Below, one piece after another: positions 8,919 through 19,466 of a stretch of 64,000 nucleotides of DNA (its first letter is position 1; each line of letters starts with the position of its first letter). This stretch comes from Dactylorhiza incarnata (Eukaryota > Streptophyta > Magnoliopsida > Asparagales > Orchidaceae). Below the pieces are notes generated by a model. That model was not told the DNA's origin. It did no database searches and saw only the letters and a program-made list of their open reading frames with translations. A program made the position numbers and the translations under genes. The stretch is taken from NCBI GenBank assembly GCA_033032865.1, contig JAWHQI010000004.1, positions 21,682,001-21,746,000 of the forward strand, read 5' to 3'.

Positions 8919-10139
8919 TGATGGCGCGTCCCCTCCGACACTCCTTGATGATGATGACCCGGCTGTCGAGGCGCTGCGCCACAAAGATCTGAGGTGCCAT
9001 GATGATGCTGTTGGAAATCCGCGTTATAATCTCCGCCCGCGGCGTGCCAAAACCGCCATGAAGAATTAAACTTTTTATGCATGCACTTTTATTTTATATT
9101 AATAAATATAAAATTATTTCATGATGATAATTTTATATTTATTAAAATGGTTGTAATTTTTATTTTTGAATTTTTTAATTTCATGTTGGTGTGTATTTAA
9201 CCATGCGGATGGATGAGATTTCATCTCCATCATGGATGGTTATTATTTGTGTAAACTCCTATTTAAATGGGTCCTTATGATGGAATGAGTAGATTGAAGA
9301 TTGAAAACCTAATTTCCCCCTCTTGGAAATTTCGGCCAAGGTAGAGCCTTCTCCTTGCCGCCCCCTCCCTCTTGGTGTGACTCCAAGGCCGCCTCCCTCC
9401 ATCCTCTTCGGTGCGACTCCGGTGAGACTTCCGCGGTGCGAATCCAAGGAAGAAAGGGTGCTTCTCCGTTCGGTGCGACGCCGGTGGAATCGTGGAGAGA
9501 GAGATTCTCCCACCTTATCTTGTGTGTTCATCTTCTTGGTTGGGTAACCCCTTTCCTTGTTAATGATTCTTTCTACGCTGTAGTTTGTGGAGGTTTTGTC
9601 GAATCGTTTTATCCGTGGCTTTAATTTTCTCGCTTGCAAAATCTGAAATATTGGTGTTGTTATTGAATCTCTTGTTGTTCGGATCGGGTAGATCCGGTGC
9701 GGGAGCGAAGCTTGGCCTAGCCTTGATTTGCTCTCCAAGATTGGCGCACTTGGCGCTAACAAGGGAGTTAATCTCAACTAACATTTTATCGCCGCTTGAA
9801 TGTTCACCACCGCTCCAAGAAGATTGTCGCTACGTTTTGAAATGAATCGATTGATGGAATAGATGCTTGTGTAGGTGCGGTCAGTTGTGTGCTTGTTGGA
9901 GAGGTAGGTCTTAAGGATGTTGTATCGAGTCCGGCTTGCGGTGAGTTGTGTGCTTGTTGGAGAGGTAGGTCCTAAGGACGTTGTATCGAGTCCCGCATAT
10001 TTTTATCTTTCGGATTTGGAGAGCCAACCGACCCCTTTTCGTTCGTTTTTGGTCGGATCCCTCCATGTTATTTTATTCTCTGTGATGAATGTTTGTTCCG
10101 TTAGCGTAACGTCCACGTCGTCACGGTACCCCTACATCA
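8919..10139 (+). repeat. E3 5' LTR, 1221 bp
   Basis: Starts TGATGGCGCG and ends CTACATCA. The first 150 bp are a copy of the 3' end of the pol frame, because the ORF runs into the 3' LTR. An internal 61-bp tandem duplication lies at 9871-9993. Open frames in this stretch are not conserved genes. Confidence 0.94.
9871..9993 (+). repeat. 61-bp tandem duplication inside E3 LTR (also 14473-14595)
   Basis: Two copies of a unit containing GTGCTTGTTGGAGAGGTAGG follow each other head to tail with period 61. Both LTRs carry it, so it predates this insertion. Confidence 0.9.
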
Positions 10140-10142
10140 ATT

Positions 10143-10158
10143 TGGTATCAAAGCGAGG
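10143..10158 (+). other. E3 primer binding site
   Basis: TGGTATCAAAGCGAGG lies three bases after the LTR end. It resembles the initiator tRNA-Met complement with one or two changes (CAAAGC for CAGAGC). Confidence 0.8.
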
Positions 10159-11385
10159 TTCGTGTCAATTTCTAAATTGATACATTCCTTGGGAATTTCG
10201 TAGAACGACGACACTGACAATTTTCACACGATTTGGCATTCAAAATTAAAAAAAATAAAATTTCGTCGGTCTGCGAATAGCGGTTAAAAATTAGATTTTT
10301 TTTGCGAAATTCAAAAAAAAAATTTATGGTAATTCTCCATTATTTTCTCAGCAAGAAAATAAAAAAAAACATATTTTACTATTCTAGCTATTAGGCGGGA
10401 GAAAATTACCTTTCATAAAATTTTAGCCTGTTTAGAAGTTCTGGTCTGCGTTTAGCGTCCTAAATCTGTTATTTTCTAGCAAAAAAAAAATCAAAAAAAT
10501 CAAAAAAAAATTTAATCTTAATTTATACCATCCTAATTTATTTCTTACCGTAGGACGCCGACATATAATTAATCTTGCACGATTCCTTTCCAAAATAACC
10601 AAATCTTAATTAATCTTGCACGATTTGTTGCCAAAATCACAAAATTTTCAAAATCTGGCCTGCGAATAGCTAGGAATTCAAAATTCAAATTCGAAATTCA
10701 AAATTTTGAAATTCAAAATTCAAATTCAAAATTCAAATTTTTGAAATTCAAAATTCAAATTTTCGAAATTCAAAATTCAAATTTTTGAAAATTCAAAATT
10801 CAAATTTTTGAAAATTCAAAATTCAAATTCAAAATTCAAATTTTTGAAATTCAAAATTCAAATTCAAAATTTTGAAATTCAAAATTCAAATTCAAATTCA
10901 AAATTCAAATTTTAAAATTCAAAATTCAAATTCAAAATTCAAATTTTTGAAATACAAAATTCAAATTCAAAATTCAATTTTTTGAAAATTCAAAATTCAA
11001 ATTCTGAAATTTTCGGATTGGTCTGCATTTAGTAAAAACCTCGGAATTTTAAAACTTGTCAAAAAAATCTGGAATTTTTTTCTGTAGCTTCCTGCATGTA
11101 TCTCCAACAACATTAAAACAGGAAATTTTTCGATTCGTCCTCGTTAGGTCGGCCTGAAAATTGGGAACGTCGTAATTCTGTCCAGTTGGTGTGCGTATAT
11201 CGGTCTGAAATCTGAAATTTTGTCGAAAATCAATAAAAAATTTTCTGGTCAATCCTCACTCTATTGTCAGCATTAAAATAAAAAAATATCTTAATTTATC
11301 TAGTTACCAGGCGGGAATAAAATTACGTTTCTATAAAATTTTAGTCAGATTTGCCTTCCCCTAGCCCTTAAGCACAACTTTAAGA
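10159..11385 (+). other. E3 untranslated internal region with AAATTC repeats
   Basis: No gag can be read where gag is expected. The segment is A/T-rich; 10670-11010 is built almost only from alternations of AAATTC, AAAATTC and TTTTTGAAATTC, which can pair with themselves. I see nothing else that can be named. Confidence 0.8.
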
Positions 11386-12552
11386 ATGGGGTTGTCCCCG
11401 CACTACTCCCATATGGGTTTGGACCCGATGGAGTTCACTAAACTCCATCATGAGACTAGAGACCCATCCCATGAACCTACAACGACAAGGTTTAGCCGTG
11501 ATCCGGCACATCAATTTCGTTTAAACTTTAAGCACGGTGAGAAGTGGTGCAGGTTGGTCGTTGATAGCGTCTGTCATACCAACGCTATAACAGAGAACGC
11601 GATGTCTAGGATGTTGGTTACCATCGAGCCACATCCTTGCCCATACCACCTTGTGTGTCCTGATGAGAGTGTTATTCTTGTGTCCCAACGATGTTTGGTT
11701 CCCCTCACCGTCAAAGCCTATTCTGAGTGTGTTTGGTGTGATGTCCTTCCAATGAAGGACTTCCATGTGTTGTTAGGACACCCTTGGCTTGCTAGCCATG
11801 ATATTATATACGATGATCGCGATGACACCTTAGACTTCATGTATCAAGGTCGGCTTATATCTCTTAGGTCCACTCCGCCTACGAAGCCATCGGTCCCATC
11901 TGGGGACATTTGTAGCCCTGCTGAGTCGACACCCCTATGCTTAGCAATGAAAAGGGATGTTGACACCTCTAGTCAAAATCAGCCTATAGACTGTATTAGC
12001 CACTCAGAAACGAACACTTTATGTCTAACCGTTAAACCCGAGACTGGTCCGGTTAGTCCTAGCCTGCCCATAGGCCATATTGTCCCTGTTGATGCTCCCA
12101 CGATTGGCTTAGTGTCTGATACTGAGGTTGCCCTGATTAGTCAACCTTTACATGATCCCATTAGCTTTCGGGAGCCTCTTGTTGATCATCCCGAGATCAT
12201 TCTAGAGGTTGTTGAAAATTCTGAACTAGAGCTAAGTGATTCTGATGATGTTGGTGAGAAAGCTGAAGAGATGGGGCGATCCTTATTAACTTCTCACACT
12301 CTTGATAGCAAGATTAGGGCTAGTGAGTTTCCTGTGTCTTCTACTGGGGAGGACAAGTGGTCCAATCCGTTATCTGTTGGTAATAGTTGTGTGGGCACAT
12401 TCTCTGCGCTTGCGGACCCTATGCTAGTGTTAGCTCCCCCGTTGAACCGTCACCCACTTATGGTTGCTTGGGTCCCCCCTACGTCAGTCCCGACCTTGAA
12501 GTATGGTATGGAACCCGTTACCACCGCGGGACGAGATGAGTGGTTTCGTTAG
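11386..12552 (+). CDS. E3 retropepsin-like protease ORF
   Basis: The 388-codon frame encodes a gypsy aspartic protease in its first 165 residues: RLVVDSVCHTNAIT holds the catalytic aspartate, followed by QRCLVPLTV, VWCDVLPM and LLGHPWLASHDI, the order found in plant gypsy proteases. The canonical D-[ST]-G is D-S-V here, which probably harms catalysis. Residues 170-380 are a Ser/Pro/acid-rich linker without a motif I know. The frame ends in TAG at 12550; after four codons in the same frame the next ORF starts. The usual gag in front and RT behind are absent. The Met at 11386 is the first in frame; the true start is uncertain. Confidence 0.8.
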   Translation: MGLSPHYSHMGLDPMEFTKLHHETRDPSHEPTTTRFSRDPAHQFRLNFKHGEKWCRLVVDSVCHTNAITENAMSRMLVTIEPHPCPYHLVCPDESVILVSQRCLVPLTVKAYSECVWCDVLPMKDFHVLLGHPWLASHDIIYDDRDDTLDFMYQGRLISLRSTPPTKPSVPSGDICSPAESTPLCLAMKRDVDTSSQNQPIDCISHSETNTLCLTVKPETGPVSPSLPIGHIVPVDAPTIGLVSDTEVALISQPLHDPISFREPLVDHPEIILEVVENSELELSDSDDVGEKAEEMGRSLLTSHTLDSKIRASEFPVSSTGEDKWSNPLSVGNSCVGTFSALADPMLVLAPPLNRHPLMVAWVPPTSVPTLKYGMEPVTTAGRDEWFR

Positions 12553-12564
12553 GTTGTCCTTCCT

Positions 12565-13671
12565 ATGCTAGTTGACCATAAATTTTGGGATCATCCTAGG
12601 CTTTGTGCTCCCGAAACCACTCCCTTGGGGAACCTTCTTAGATGCCTCGTGAGTGATCATAAAGGCACATGGGATCTTCTTCTTCCCCACGCTCAGTTAG
12701 TCTACAACAATTCCAAAAATCGGTCCACCGGTCTGTCTCCAAACGAGATTGTCCACGGGTACAAGGCCCCTGTGCCTCTTGACTTGGTTCCCTTACCCCC
12801 AACATACAAGGCAAGTCAATTTGCACAATCCTTCTCCCAACATATTCATGACCTTCATGCACGTATACGAGCTACCTTGACTGCTCAGTATGATTCTTAT
12901 CAGGCGCACGCCAATATACATCAGAGAGTGTCACACTTCAAGGTTGGCGATTTGGTTTTAGTACGATTAGTTCCCGTGCATTTGCCATCTGGAACCGTTA
13001 AAAAGTTAGCACCTAAGCGCGCCGGCCCTTTTCGGATCATCAAGAAAATAGGTGACAACACTTTTGTTTTGGATTTGCCTGCCGAATGGGGAATCTCCGC
13101 TATTTTTAACGTCTCAGATTTAACGATGTTCGTATCGCCTCCACATGAGTTGAGTTCCTTGACGTCTTCTCCTTCCACCAAATCTTCTAATGGGTTGGGG
13201 AGTGGTAGTACGGATGACCTCTCTCTATCGGTTCCCACAGCTATTTCACCGGATGGTAAGTCGCATACTTTTATTCCTACTGCTGATATGTTCCCCAGGT
13301 TTCCGAAGACTTTTCTCACTCCGGACATGATACTTGCTGCGGAGCCACTTACTACCTCGGAGGGTGCTACTTACCGCTTCCTCATCCGTTGGCGTGATCG
13401 CCCTCCTTCAGACGATTCTTGGGTCCTCGCAACAGAGCTTCAACGACTGGATGCTGATCTTCTCCGCCGCTACATTTCGGACCACGCATCGAAGATGCTT
13501 GATTTTGAGTGGGGGAGGATTGTTGGCGCGTCCCCTCCGACACTCCTTGATGATGATGACCCGGCTGCCGAGGTACTGTGCCACAAAGATCTGAGGTGCC
13601 ATGATGATGCTGTTGGAAATCTGCATTATAATCTCCGCCCGCGGCGTGCCAAAACCGCCATGAAGAATTAA
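12565..13671 (+). CDS. E3 integrase C-terminus with chromodomain
   Basis: The 368-codon frame begins with unrelated residues, then enters the integrase at about residue 22 (LGNLLRCLVSDHKGTWD...LVYNNSKNRSTGLSPNEIV), which lies after the catalytic core, so the DDE residues are missing. The SH3-like GDLVLVR/FRIIKKIGDNTFVLDLP segment follows (about 130-185) and then a chromodomain (about 255-310: AEPLTTSEGATYRFLIRW, SDDSWV). Chromodomains of chromoviruses bind chromatin marks and steer integration. The last 50 codons lie within the 3' LTR. It is in frame with the protease ORF, separated by one TAG. A deletion from PR to late IN explains the fusion. Confidence 0.85.
   Translation: MLVDHKFWDHPRLCAPETTPLGNLLRCLVSDHKGTWDLLLPHAQLVYNNSKNRSTGLSPNEIVHGYKAPVPLDLVPLPPTYKASQFAQSFSQHIHDLHARIRATLTAQYDSYQAHANIHQRVSHFKVGDLVLVRLVPVHLPSGTVKKLAPKRAGPFRIIKKIGDNTFVLDLPAEWGISAIFNVSDLTMFVSPPHELSSLTSSPSTKSSNGLGSGSTDDLSLSVPTAISPDGKSHTFIPTADMFPRFPKTFLTPDMILAAEPLTTSEGATYRFLIRWRDRPPSDDSWVLATELQRLDADLLRRYISDHASKMLDFEWGRIVGASPPTLLDDDDPAAEVLCHKDLRCHDDAVGNLHYNLRPRRAKTAMKN
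13507..13520 (+). other. E3 polypurine tract
   Basis: GAGTGGGGGAGGAT abuts the TGTTGGCGCG start of the 3' LTR and is inside the reading frame. Confidence 0.88.
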
Positions 13672-14741
13672 ACTTTTTATGCATGCACTTTTATTTTATG
13701 TTAATAAATATAAAATTATTTCATGATGATAATTTTATATTTATTAAAATGGTTGTAATTTTTAATTTTGAATTTTTTAATTTCATGTTGGTGTGTATTT
13801 AACCATGCGGATGGATGAGATTTCATCTTCATCATGGATGGTTATTATTTTGTGTAAACTCCTATTTAAAGGGGTCCTTATGATGGAATGAGTAGATTGA
13901 AGATTGAAAACCTAATTTCCCCCTCTTGGAAATTTCGGCCAAGGTAGAGCCTTCTCCTTGCCGCCCCCTCCCTCTTGGTGTGACTCCAAGGCCGCCTCCC
14001 TACATCCTCTTCGGTGCGACTCCGGCGAGACTTCCGCGGTGGGACTCTAAGGAAGAAAGGGTGCTTCTCCGTTCGGTGCGACGCCAGTGGAATCGTGGAG
14101 AGAGAGATTCTCCCACCTTATCTTGTGTGTTCATCTTCTTGGTTGGGTAACCCCTTTCCTTGCTAGTGATTCTTTCTACGCTGTAGTTTGTGGAGGTTTT
14201 GTCGAATCGTTTTATCCGTGGCTTTAATTTTCTCGCTTGCAAAATCTGAAATCTTGGTGTTGTTATTGAATCTCTTGTTGTTCGGATCGGGTAGATCTGG
14301 TGCGGGAGCGAAGCTTGGCCTAGCCTTGATTTGCTCTCCAAGATTGGCGCACTTGGCGCTAACAAGGGAGTAATCTCAACTAATGTTTTATCGCTGCTTG
14401 AATGTTCACCACCGCTCAAAGAAGATTGCCGCTGCATTTTGAAATGAATCGATTGATGGAATAGATGCTTGTGTAGGTGCGGTGAGTTGTGTGCTTGTTG
14501 GAGAGGTAGGTCTTAAGGACGTTGTATCGAGTCCGGCTTGCGGTGAGTTGTGTGCTTGTTGGAGAGGTAGGTCCTAAGGACGTTGTATCGAGTCCCGCAT
14601 ATTTTTATCTTTCGGATTTGGAGAGCCAACCGACCCCTTTTTGTTCATTTTTGGTCGGATCCCTCCATGTTATTTTATTCTCTGTGATGAATGTTTGTTC
14701 CGTTAGCGTAACGTCCACGTCGTCACGGTACCCCTACATCA
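13521..14741 (+). repeat. E3 3' LTR, 1221 bp
   Basis: Starts TGTTGGCGCG and ends CTACATCA, aligned end to end with the 5' LTR. Most differences from the 5' LTR are C/T or G/A transitions, as expected from methylcytosine decay. Confidence 0.94.
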
Positions 14742-14746
14742 ATTTT

Positions 14747-15595
14747 GGGAGCTATTTTAGAAGGCGCTAGCGCCAGGCGGTAGTGTCTAGTGCGGACACT
14801 ATCGCGATGCACATGAGGAAAGTCAATAGGGTTTCCTTGGAATGAAAGATACGCACACGAAGAATATTGCCTAAATAGGGATTGCACCGGCGGTAGCGAT
14901 AGCGCAGGTGCTAGCTCTAAGGCTATAAAAAGGTCCACTCTTCTCTCGTTTCCAAGACACATCCTTGAGAGAGTTCTAGTGCCAAATTTCCAGAGCCTTA
15001 TACTGTCGAGAGTGATCTCCCACCCAAGGTTCCGTGAGTTTCTGAAGGAGGATTTCTTCACGCCGCATCCAACCGACGATCGCTTCAACCACGCTTATTC
15101 TACAGCGGTCTTTCGTCTCCATCTTCAGAAGTTCTTCAAGAGGGAGTTTTAATATTGTTGTTGTTGTTATTTTCATTCTTGTAATTGTTTAGTAAATTCG
15201 CCTCGTGTTGGTGACTAGGTCTGGTTAGGACTTAAGGAGGAATTTGCCTCGTGTTGGCGACTAGATCTAGGTTTGGTCTAGGGGCTGCTCGAGGCCATTT
15301 CCGTGGTAGGATTGGCTAGAGAGGCTTGAGGCCGTATCCGGGAAGGATAGGCTAAAGCCACCGGTTTGTGGGGGATACGAGTCGGGATAGAAAACAAAAG
15401 AGTATTTTTATTATTCGACTTCGATTTCTAGCGTTATAAGAAGTCAAGTTTTGTAATCCTACATTTCATAGTAATAAAACCATGTCTCTATTTTATTTCA
15501 CTTAATTTATTTGATTTCTCTCTATTTTAATTGCTTAGCTTTTTCAAGTATTTCAAGATATAACATAAGTTCTTAAAACCCTTATTCACCCTCCT

Positions 15596-15626
<31 letters not shown>

Positions 15627-15649
15627 TAAGGGCGCCTACAGATCCAACA
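14747..15649 (+). repeat. E4 5' LTR, second part (903 bp)
   Basis: Continues the U3 after E3: perfect palindrome GGCGCTAGCGCC at 14763-14774, more GCGCTAGC-like words to 14911, TATA box at 14923, leader with hairpins near 15190-15400, a run of 29 C at 15596-15624, and the end GATCCAACA at 15649. With the first part the LTR is about 1117 bp; the E5 copy is 1155 bp. Confidence 0.88.
14923..14932 (+). promoter_or_regulatory. TATA box of E4 LTR
   Basis: CTATAAAAAG sits 12 bp after the last GGTGCTAGC word of the U3 array. Confidence 0.78.
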
Positions 15650-15651
15650 AG

Positions 15652-15662
15652 TGGGATCAAAG
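15652..15662 (+). other. E4 primer binding site, mutated
   Basis: TGGGATCAAAG two bases after the LTR end; E5 has the intact TGGTATCAGAG at the same place. Two changes make priming by initiator tRNA-Met doubtful. Confidence 0.75.
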
Positions 15663-15698
15663 CGTTTTTATTCCAAAACAGTCTAACAACCGGGAATA

Positions 15699-17640
15699 AT
15701 GGCATCTCATGATCTCGCTTTTCTCGAGGGTCAGTGTGTTAGTAGACCACCTCTTTTTACTGGGTCAGATTTCAACTACTAGAAATCTAGGATGATGTGT
15801 TTTCTTATGACCAAGGATATAGAAGTATGGAACATGGTGGAATTTCGATACTCTCCTTCTACAACTGTGGTAGGATAGGTTACGATAGAAAAACCTAAGG
15901 ATAGATGGGATGATATCGATAAACTTAAATGCAAAAACAATGCCAAAGCAATGAACGCTTTATATTGGGCTTTAAATCGAACTGATATAATTGAATTTCT
16001 GCATGTTAATTGCTTATGATATTTGGAACCAATTTGAAGCTACTCATGAAGGTACATCACATGTGAAAGATGCAAAGCTATTCCAACTGGAATCGAAATA
16101 TGAAAAAATCAGGATGGATGCTGAAGAAGACATCAACTCAATGTACACGCGCTTCACCAAGATCATCAATGCTTCAAAAGCTCTTGAAAAGATCTACTCC
16201 GACGGCGACTTGGTCAGAAAAATTCTTCGCTCTCTACCTCCGAGGTTCAATCCAAAGGTGACGGCCATCTCGGAGTCACACAACCTAAGAACGCTCTAGA
16301 TCTAGAATCTTATTAGGAATCTCAAAACCCATGAGGTAGAACTCCAGATTCAACATGAAGAATACAACAAGGAGCCAAACAAAAAGGCGCTGGCACTAAA
16401 ATCGAAGAAGGAGAGCAATAAAGATGAAGATGAAGATGAAGGTCTCCTGGTCAAGAACTTCAAAAAATTCATTAGAAATCCGAAAAGAAGGAACACCGTC
16501 CCGAAATTCTTCCAGAAGGATGCTCGACGAAAAGGGTCTTCCTCTTCATCAAAGAAAGAAAAGGAAAGTGAAGATGAAGAAGAATGACCGCCACCAGAGT
16601 GCTTTCACTGTAGGAAGACCGGGCACATTCGGAGCCAGTACCTGAAGTATCTAAAGGAGCAAAAAGAAAAATGATACACAGGGAAGGAGAAAAAGAAGGT
16701 GCTGAAAGATTCAATATGGGACGATTCTTCCTCTGAAGAATCAAGCGGATCTGAGTCAAGCAACGAGGAGGAAGAAAAATTATGCTTGATGGCAAAAGAC
16801 AATGATGATGACACCAGTGTTCTTAGTGACACTGAGGTAACTCCTCCCACCTTCGAAGAACTTTATGATGAATTTGTTTTAACCTGTAAAGCTTATGATA
16901 AAAGTATATATAGAAGATAATATTATTTTAAATTGTGAAAATGAATCTCTCATCAAATAAGATCCTAAGCTTACTAAAAAATTTATCTCCTTTGAATAGA
17001 GAAAGGTTCCATGCCAAGAGTGTGAGCACTCCTTATGTAAGGCAAAAGAACATGAAGTTTCTCTTTCTAAGGCCCTCTCGCAAATCAAAACTCTTAAAAG
17101 AGAAAAGGGGGACTTAGAGAGAAAACTAAAAACCTCTCTCTAACAAATTGAAAATAACAAAAAGGTATTTGAAAATAAATGTGTCATGCTTGTAAAAGAA
17201 AATTCATCTCTTAAGAAACAAACTCATGACCTCAATATGGCCATCAAAAAATTTGGAATTGGTAAAAAATCCCTGGACATGATTTTGGGGAACCAATGTT
17301 ATGGTTCTAGAAAATTTGGGCTCTGATATCAAAGTGACAGCTACCGCCCGGCGCTAGCCACGAACGCCGGCGGTAGCCCATCATATAAAAAATCTTCTGT
17401 TTTTTCTAAAAATCAAACCTCTTCCATTAAGAGAAATGTAGAATTTCAAAAAAGGGTCTCAACCCGCTTTATTCTATGTGCAAACTGTCATAGGTTTGGA
17501 CACACATCTAGCTCTTGTAGGAAAAGAAAACAGGGATCTTTAAAGCAAATCTGGGTACCTAAGGCCTCCACTTATTCTATGGGTGGTACCTCTTGGTTAT
17601 CCAGATCTTTACTCCCATCCTCTTTTTAGATTTGCAGGAA
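15699..17640 (+). pseudogene. gag: E4 gag, degenerate
   Basis: The ATG at 15699 opens with MASHDLA, shared with E5 gag, then RPPLFTGSDF, but a TAG follows within 30 codons and another later. A 102-codon open piece at 15991-16299 has the gag core (LQLESKYEKI-like, MYTRFTKIIN, LVRKILRSLPPRFNPKV). A first zinc knuckle near 16600 (CFHCRKTGHIRSQY) has lost its last Cys to Tyr. An acidic Ser-rich stretch (16690-16900) and a predicted coiled coil (17100-17280, VKENSSLKKQTHDLN) follow, then a second CCHC knuckle (about 17477-17520, CANCHRFGHTSSSC). Several frame changes are needed to follow it. A U3-like GCGCTAGC segment sits within it at 17340-17385. Confidence 0.82.
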
Positions 17641-19466
17641 GGCTAAGGAAACGGAGGACGTATGGTACTTGGACTCGGGCTGCTCCAAGCACATGATGGG
17701 AAACAAAGCAAAGTTCCTTAGCCTAGAAAAGATGAAGGGAGGGACTGTAACCTTTGGTGATAACAGTGAAGGAATGATCATGGGAGTCGGTATAGTGGGT
17801 AACGAATCCTTTACTATCTCTAATGTTCTTCATGTAAAAGGATTAAAACATAACTTAATATCTATTAGTCAACTGTGTGATAAAGGATTAGATGTTTTTT
17901 TGAGTCATCCACAAATCTTTGCAAAATATTTAATCCTAACACAAAAGATGTTTTACTAATTGCACCTAGAACTCACAACGTATATGTAGTTTCCTTTCAT
18001 GATCTTTCCAAATCATCTACAAAATGTTTTATAACTAAAAATGATGAGTTAGAACTATGGCCGATATTTAGGTCACGCTAGTACAAAGCTCATTTTAAAA
18101 CTAGCCAAAAAGGAATTGATTAGAGGATTGCCTAGATTAAATGGAAATTTATCTTCACTATGTCCACCATGTCAAAAAGGAAAATTTACAAAATATTCTT
18201 GTAAAAGCAAAAAATGAAATTTCTACTACACGACCTTTGCAATTAATTCATATGGATCTCTTTGGCCCCGTTAGCACCGCAAGTCCTGGTGGTAGAATAT
18301 ATATATTTGCTCTAATAGATGATTTCTCTAGATATTGTTGGACTTTATTTCTTTCTTCCAAATCTGATGCGTTTTACGAATTTTCAAAATTATGTACTCG
18401 TATTCAAAATTAACTAGATTTAAAAATAAAACGCATTCGCTCAGATCATGGAGGAGAATTTGAAAATGATAATTTTAAATCTTATTGGGAAATGTTAGGT
18501 ATTAAGCATGAGTTCTCTGCTCCACGCACACCTCAACAAAATGGTGTTATGGACAAAAAGAATAGGACAATTCAAGAACTAGCACGTACTATGCTATCTG
18601 AATATAAATTACCTAAGTCTTTTTGGGCCGAAGCCGTAAGCACATCATGCTATGTAATGAATAGAGTCATGCTTCGTCCATCTTTAAATCTCACACCATA
18701 TGAACTATATTATCAAAAGAAACCTAACGTATCATATTTTAAAGTATTTGGTTGTAAATGTTTTATTCTCAATACAAAAGATGTCTTACCTTCACAGGTA
18801 CAAATGAATTTGATGAATTAGGGAAGAACGAGTAAGGCTGAAGAGTCTATTAATGTAAAATTTGATGAATTTATTCCTTGTATGAAAAAACTTCCTACAG
18901 GTACAAATGATGAACCCTTACCATCTTTGGAGCATGACAAAGAGGAACCTTTCACATAGGAGGAGGAGAAGGCCAAGGAAGATGAATATGTGCCTCCAAG
19001 CATCTTAAACTTCTCAAAGAATCATCTAAAGGAGCTAGTTATTGGGGAACCATCTATTGGGGTAAGAACTCGATCTTCTCTTCATGAAACATTTTCAAAT
19101 ATTTGCTTTGTTTCCGAAATATAACCAAAAAATGTTTCAACCGCTTTTAATGACAATTTTTTGTTTTTGGCTATGAATGAGGAGTTAGATCAATTTGAAA
19201 GAAATAAAGTTTGGAATCTAGTAGAACGTCCATCTAATCATCCTGTTGTTGGCGTAAAATGGATTTTTAAAAATAAATTAGATGGTGAATCTAGAATTAC
19301 AAGAAATAAAAATCTCTTAGTCGCTCAAGGCTTTTCTCAAATCAAGGGGATAGATTTTGAAGAAACTCTTGCACTCGTTGCTTGCTTAGAATCCATACGA
19401 ATTTTGTTAGCATTTGCGAGTTTTAAAAGAATAAAATTATTTCAAATGGATGTTAAAAGTGCTAAG
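17641..19466 (+). pseudogene. pol: E4 pol fragment: PR, IN and start of RT, truncated
   Basis: Protease: VWYLDSGCSKHM at about 17660, then ISNVLHVKGLKHNLIS. Integrase: zinc-binding part in shifted frames around 18060-18190, then IHMDLFGPVS and ALIDDFSRYCW (18240-18340), SDHGGEFEN (about 18450) and APRTPQQNGV (18520); the catalytic Glu region reads MDKKNRT where V-x-E-R-K/N is expected, so Glu is lost. RT starts at 19161 (WNLVERPSN, VGVKWIFKNK, AQGFSQIKGIDFEETL, FQMDVKSA) and stops short at 19466, before the catalytic YVDD. At least five stops or frameshifts are present, so it is inactive. Confidence 0.85.

Larger units (their letters stand above)
8919..14741 (+). mobile_element. E3: complete non-autonomous gypsy element with chromodomain, lacking gag and RT
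   Basis: Two LTRs of 1221 bp each (8919-10139, 13521-14741) bracket 3381 bp. The TSD ATTTT is present on both sides (8914-8918, 14742-14746), and removing E3 plus one ATTTT rejoins the E4 LTR. About 32 differences plus two 1-bp indels between the LTRs by eye (near 2.6%) suggest about one million years at the rice-derived rate (inference). The internal region has a PBS, an AT-rich repeat block, a protease frame and an integrase C-terminus/chromodomain frame, but no gag, RT, RNase H or integrase core, so mobility needed enzymes in trans. Confidence 0.95.
8705..19466 (+). mobile_element. E4: degenerate copia element, 5' LTR split by E3, truncated in RT
   Basis: The 5' LTR starts TGTTAGAACATGG at 8705, is interrupted by E3 at 8918, resumes at 14747 and ends at 15649. 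It matches the E5 LTR on the opposite strand (both TGTTxGAACATGG...GATCCAACA). Behind it lie a mutated PBS, a gag with several stops, PR, IN and the start of RT, breaking at about 19466 in the QMDVKSA motif. No 3' half or 3' LTR is in the window. Confidence 0.88.

Noticed and set aside
13926..14150. Short open frames in the E3 LTRs (also 9323-9547)
   Set aside because: Present in both LTRs by duplication, with no protein-like conservation and several alternatives in other frames.
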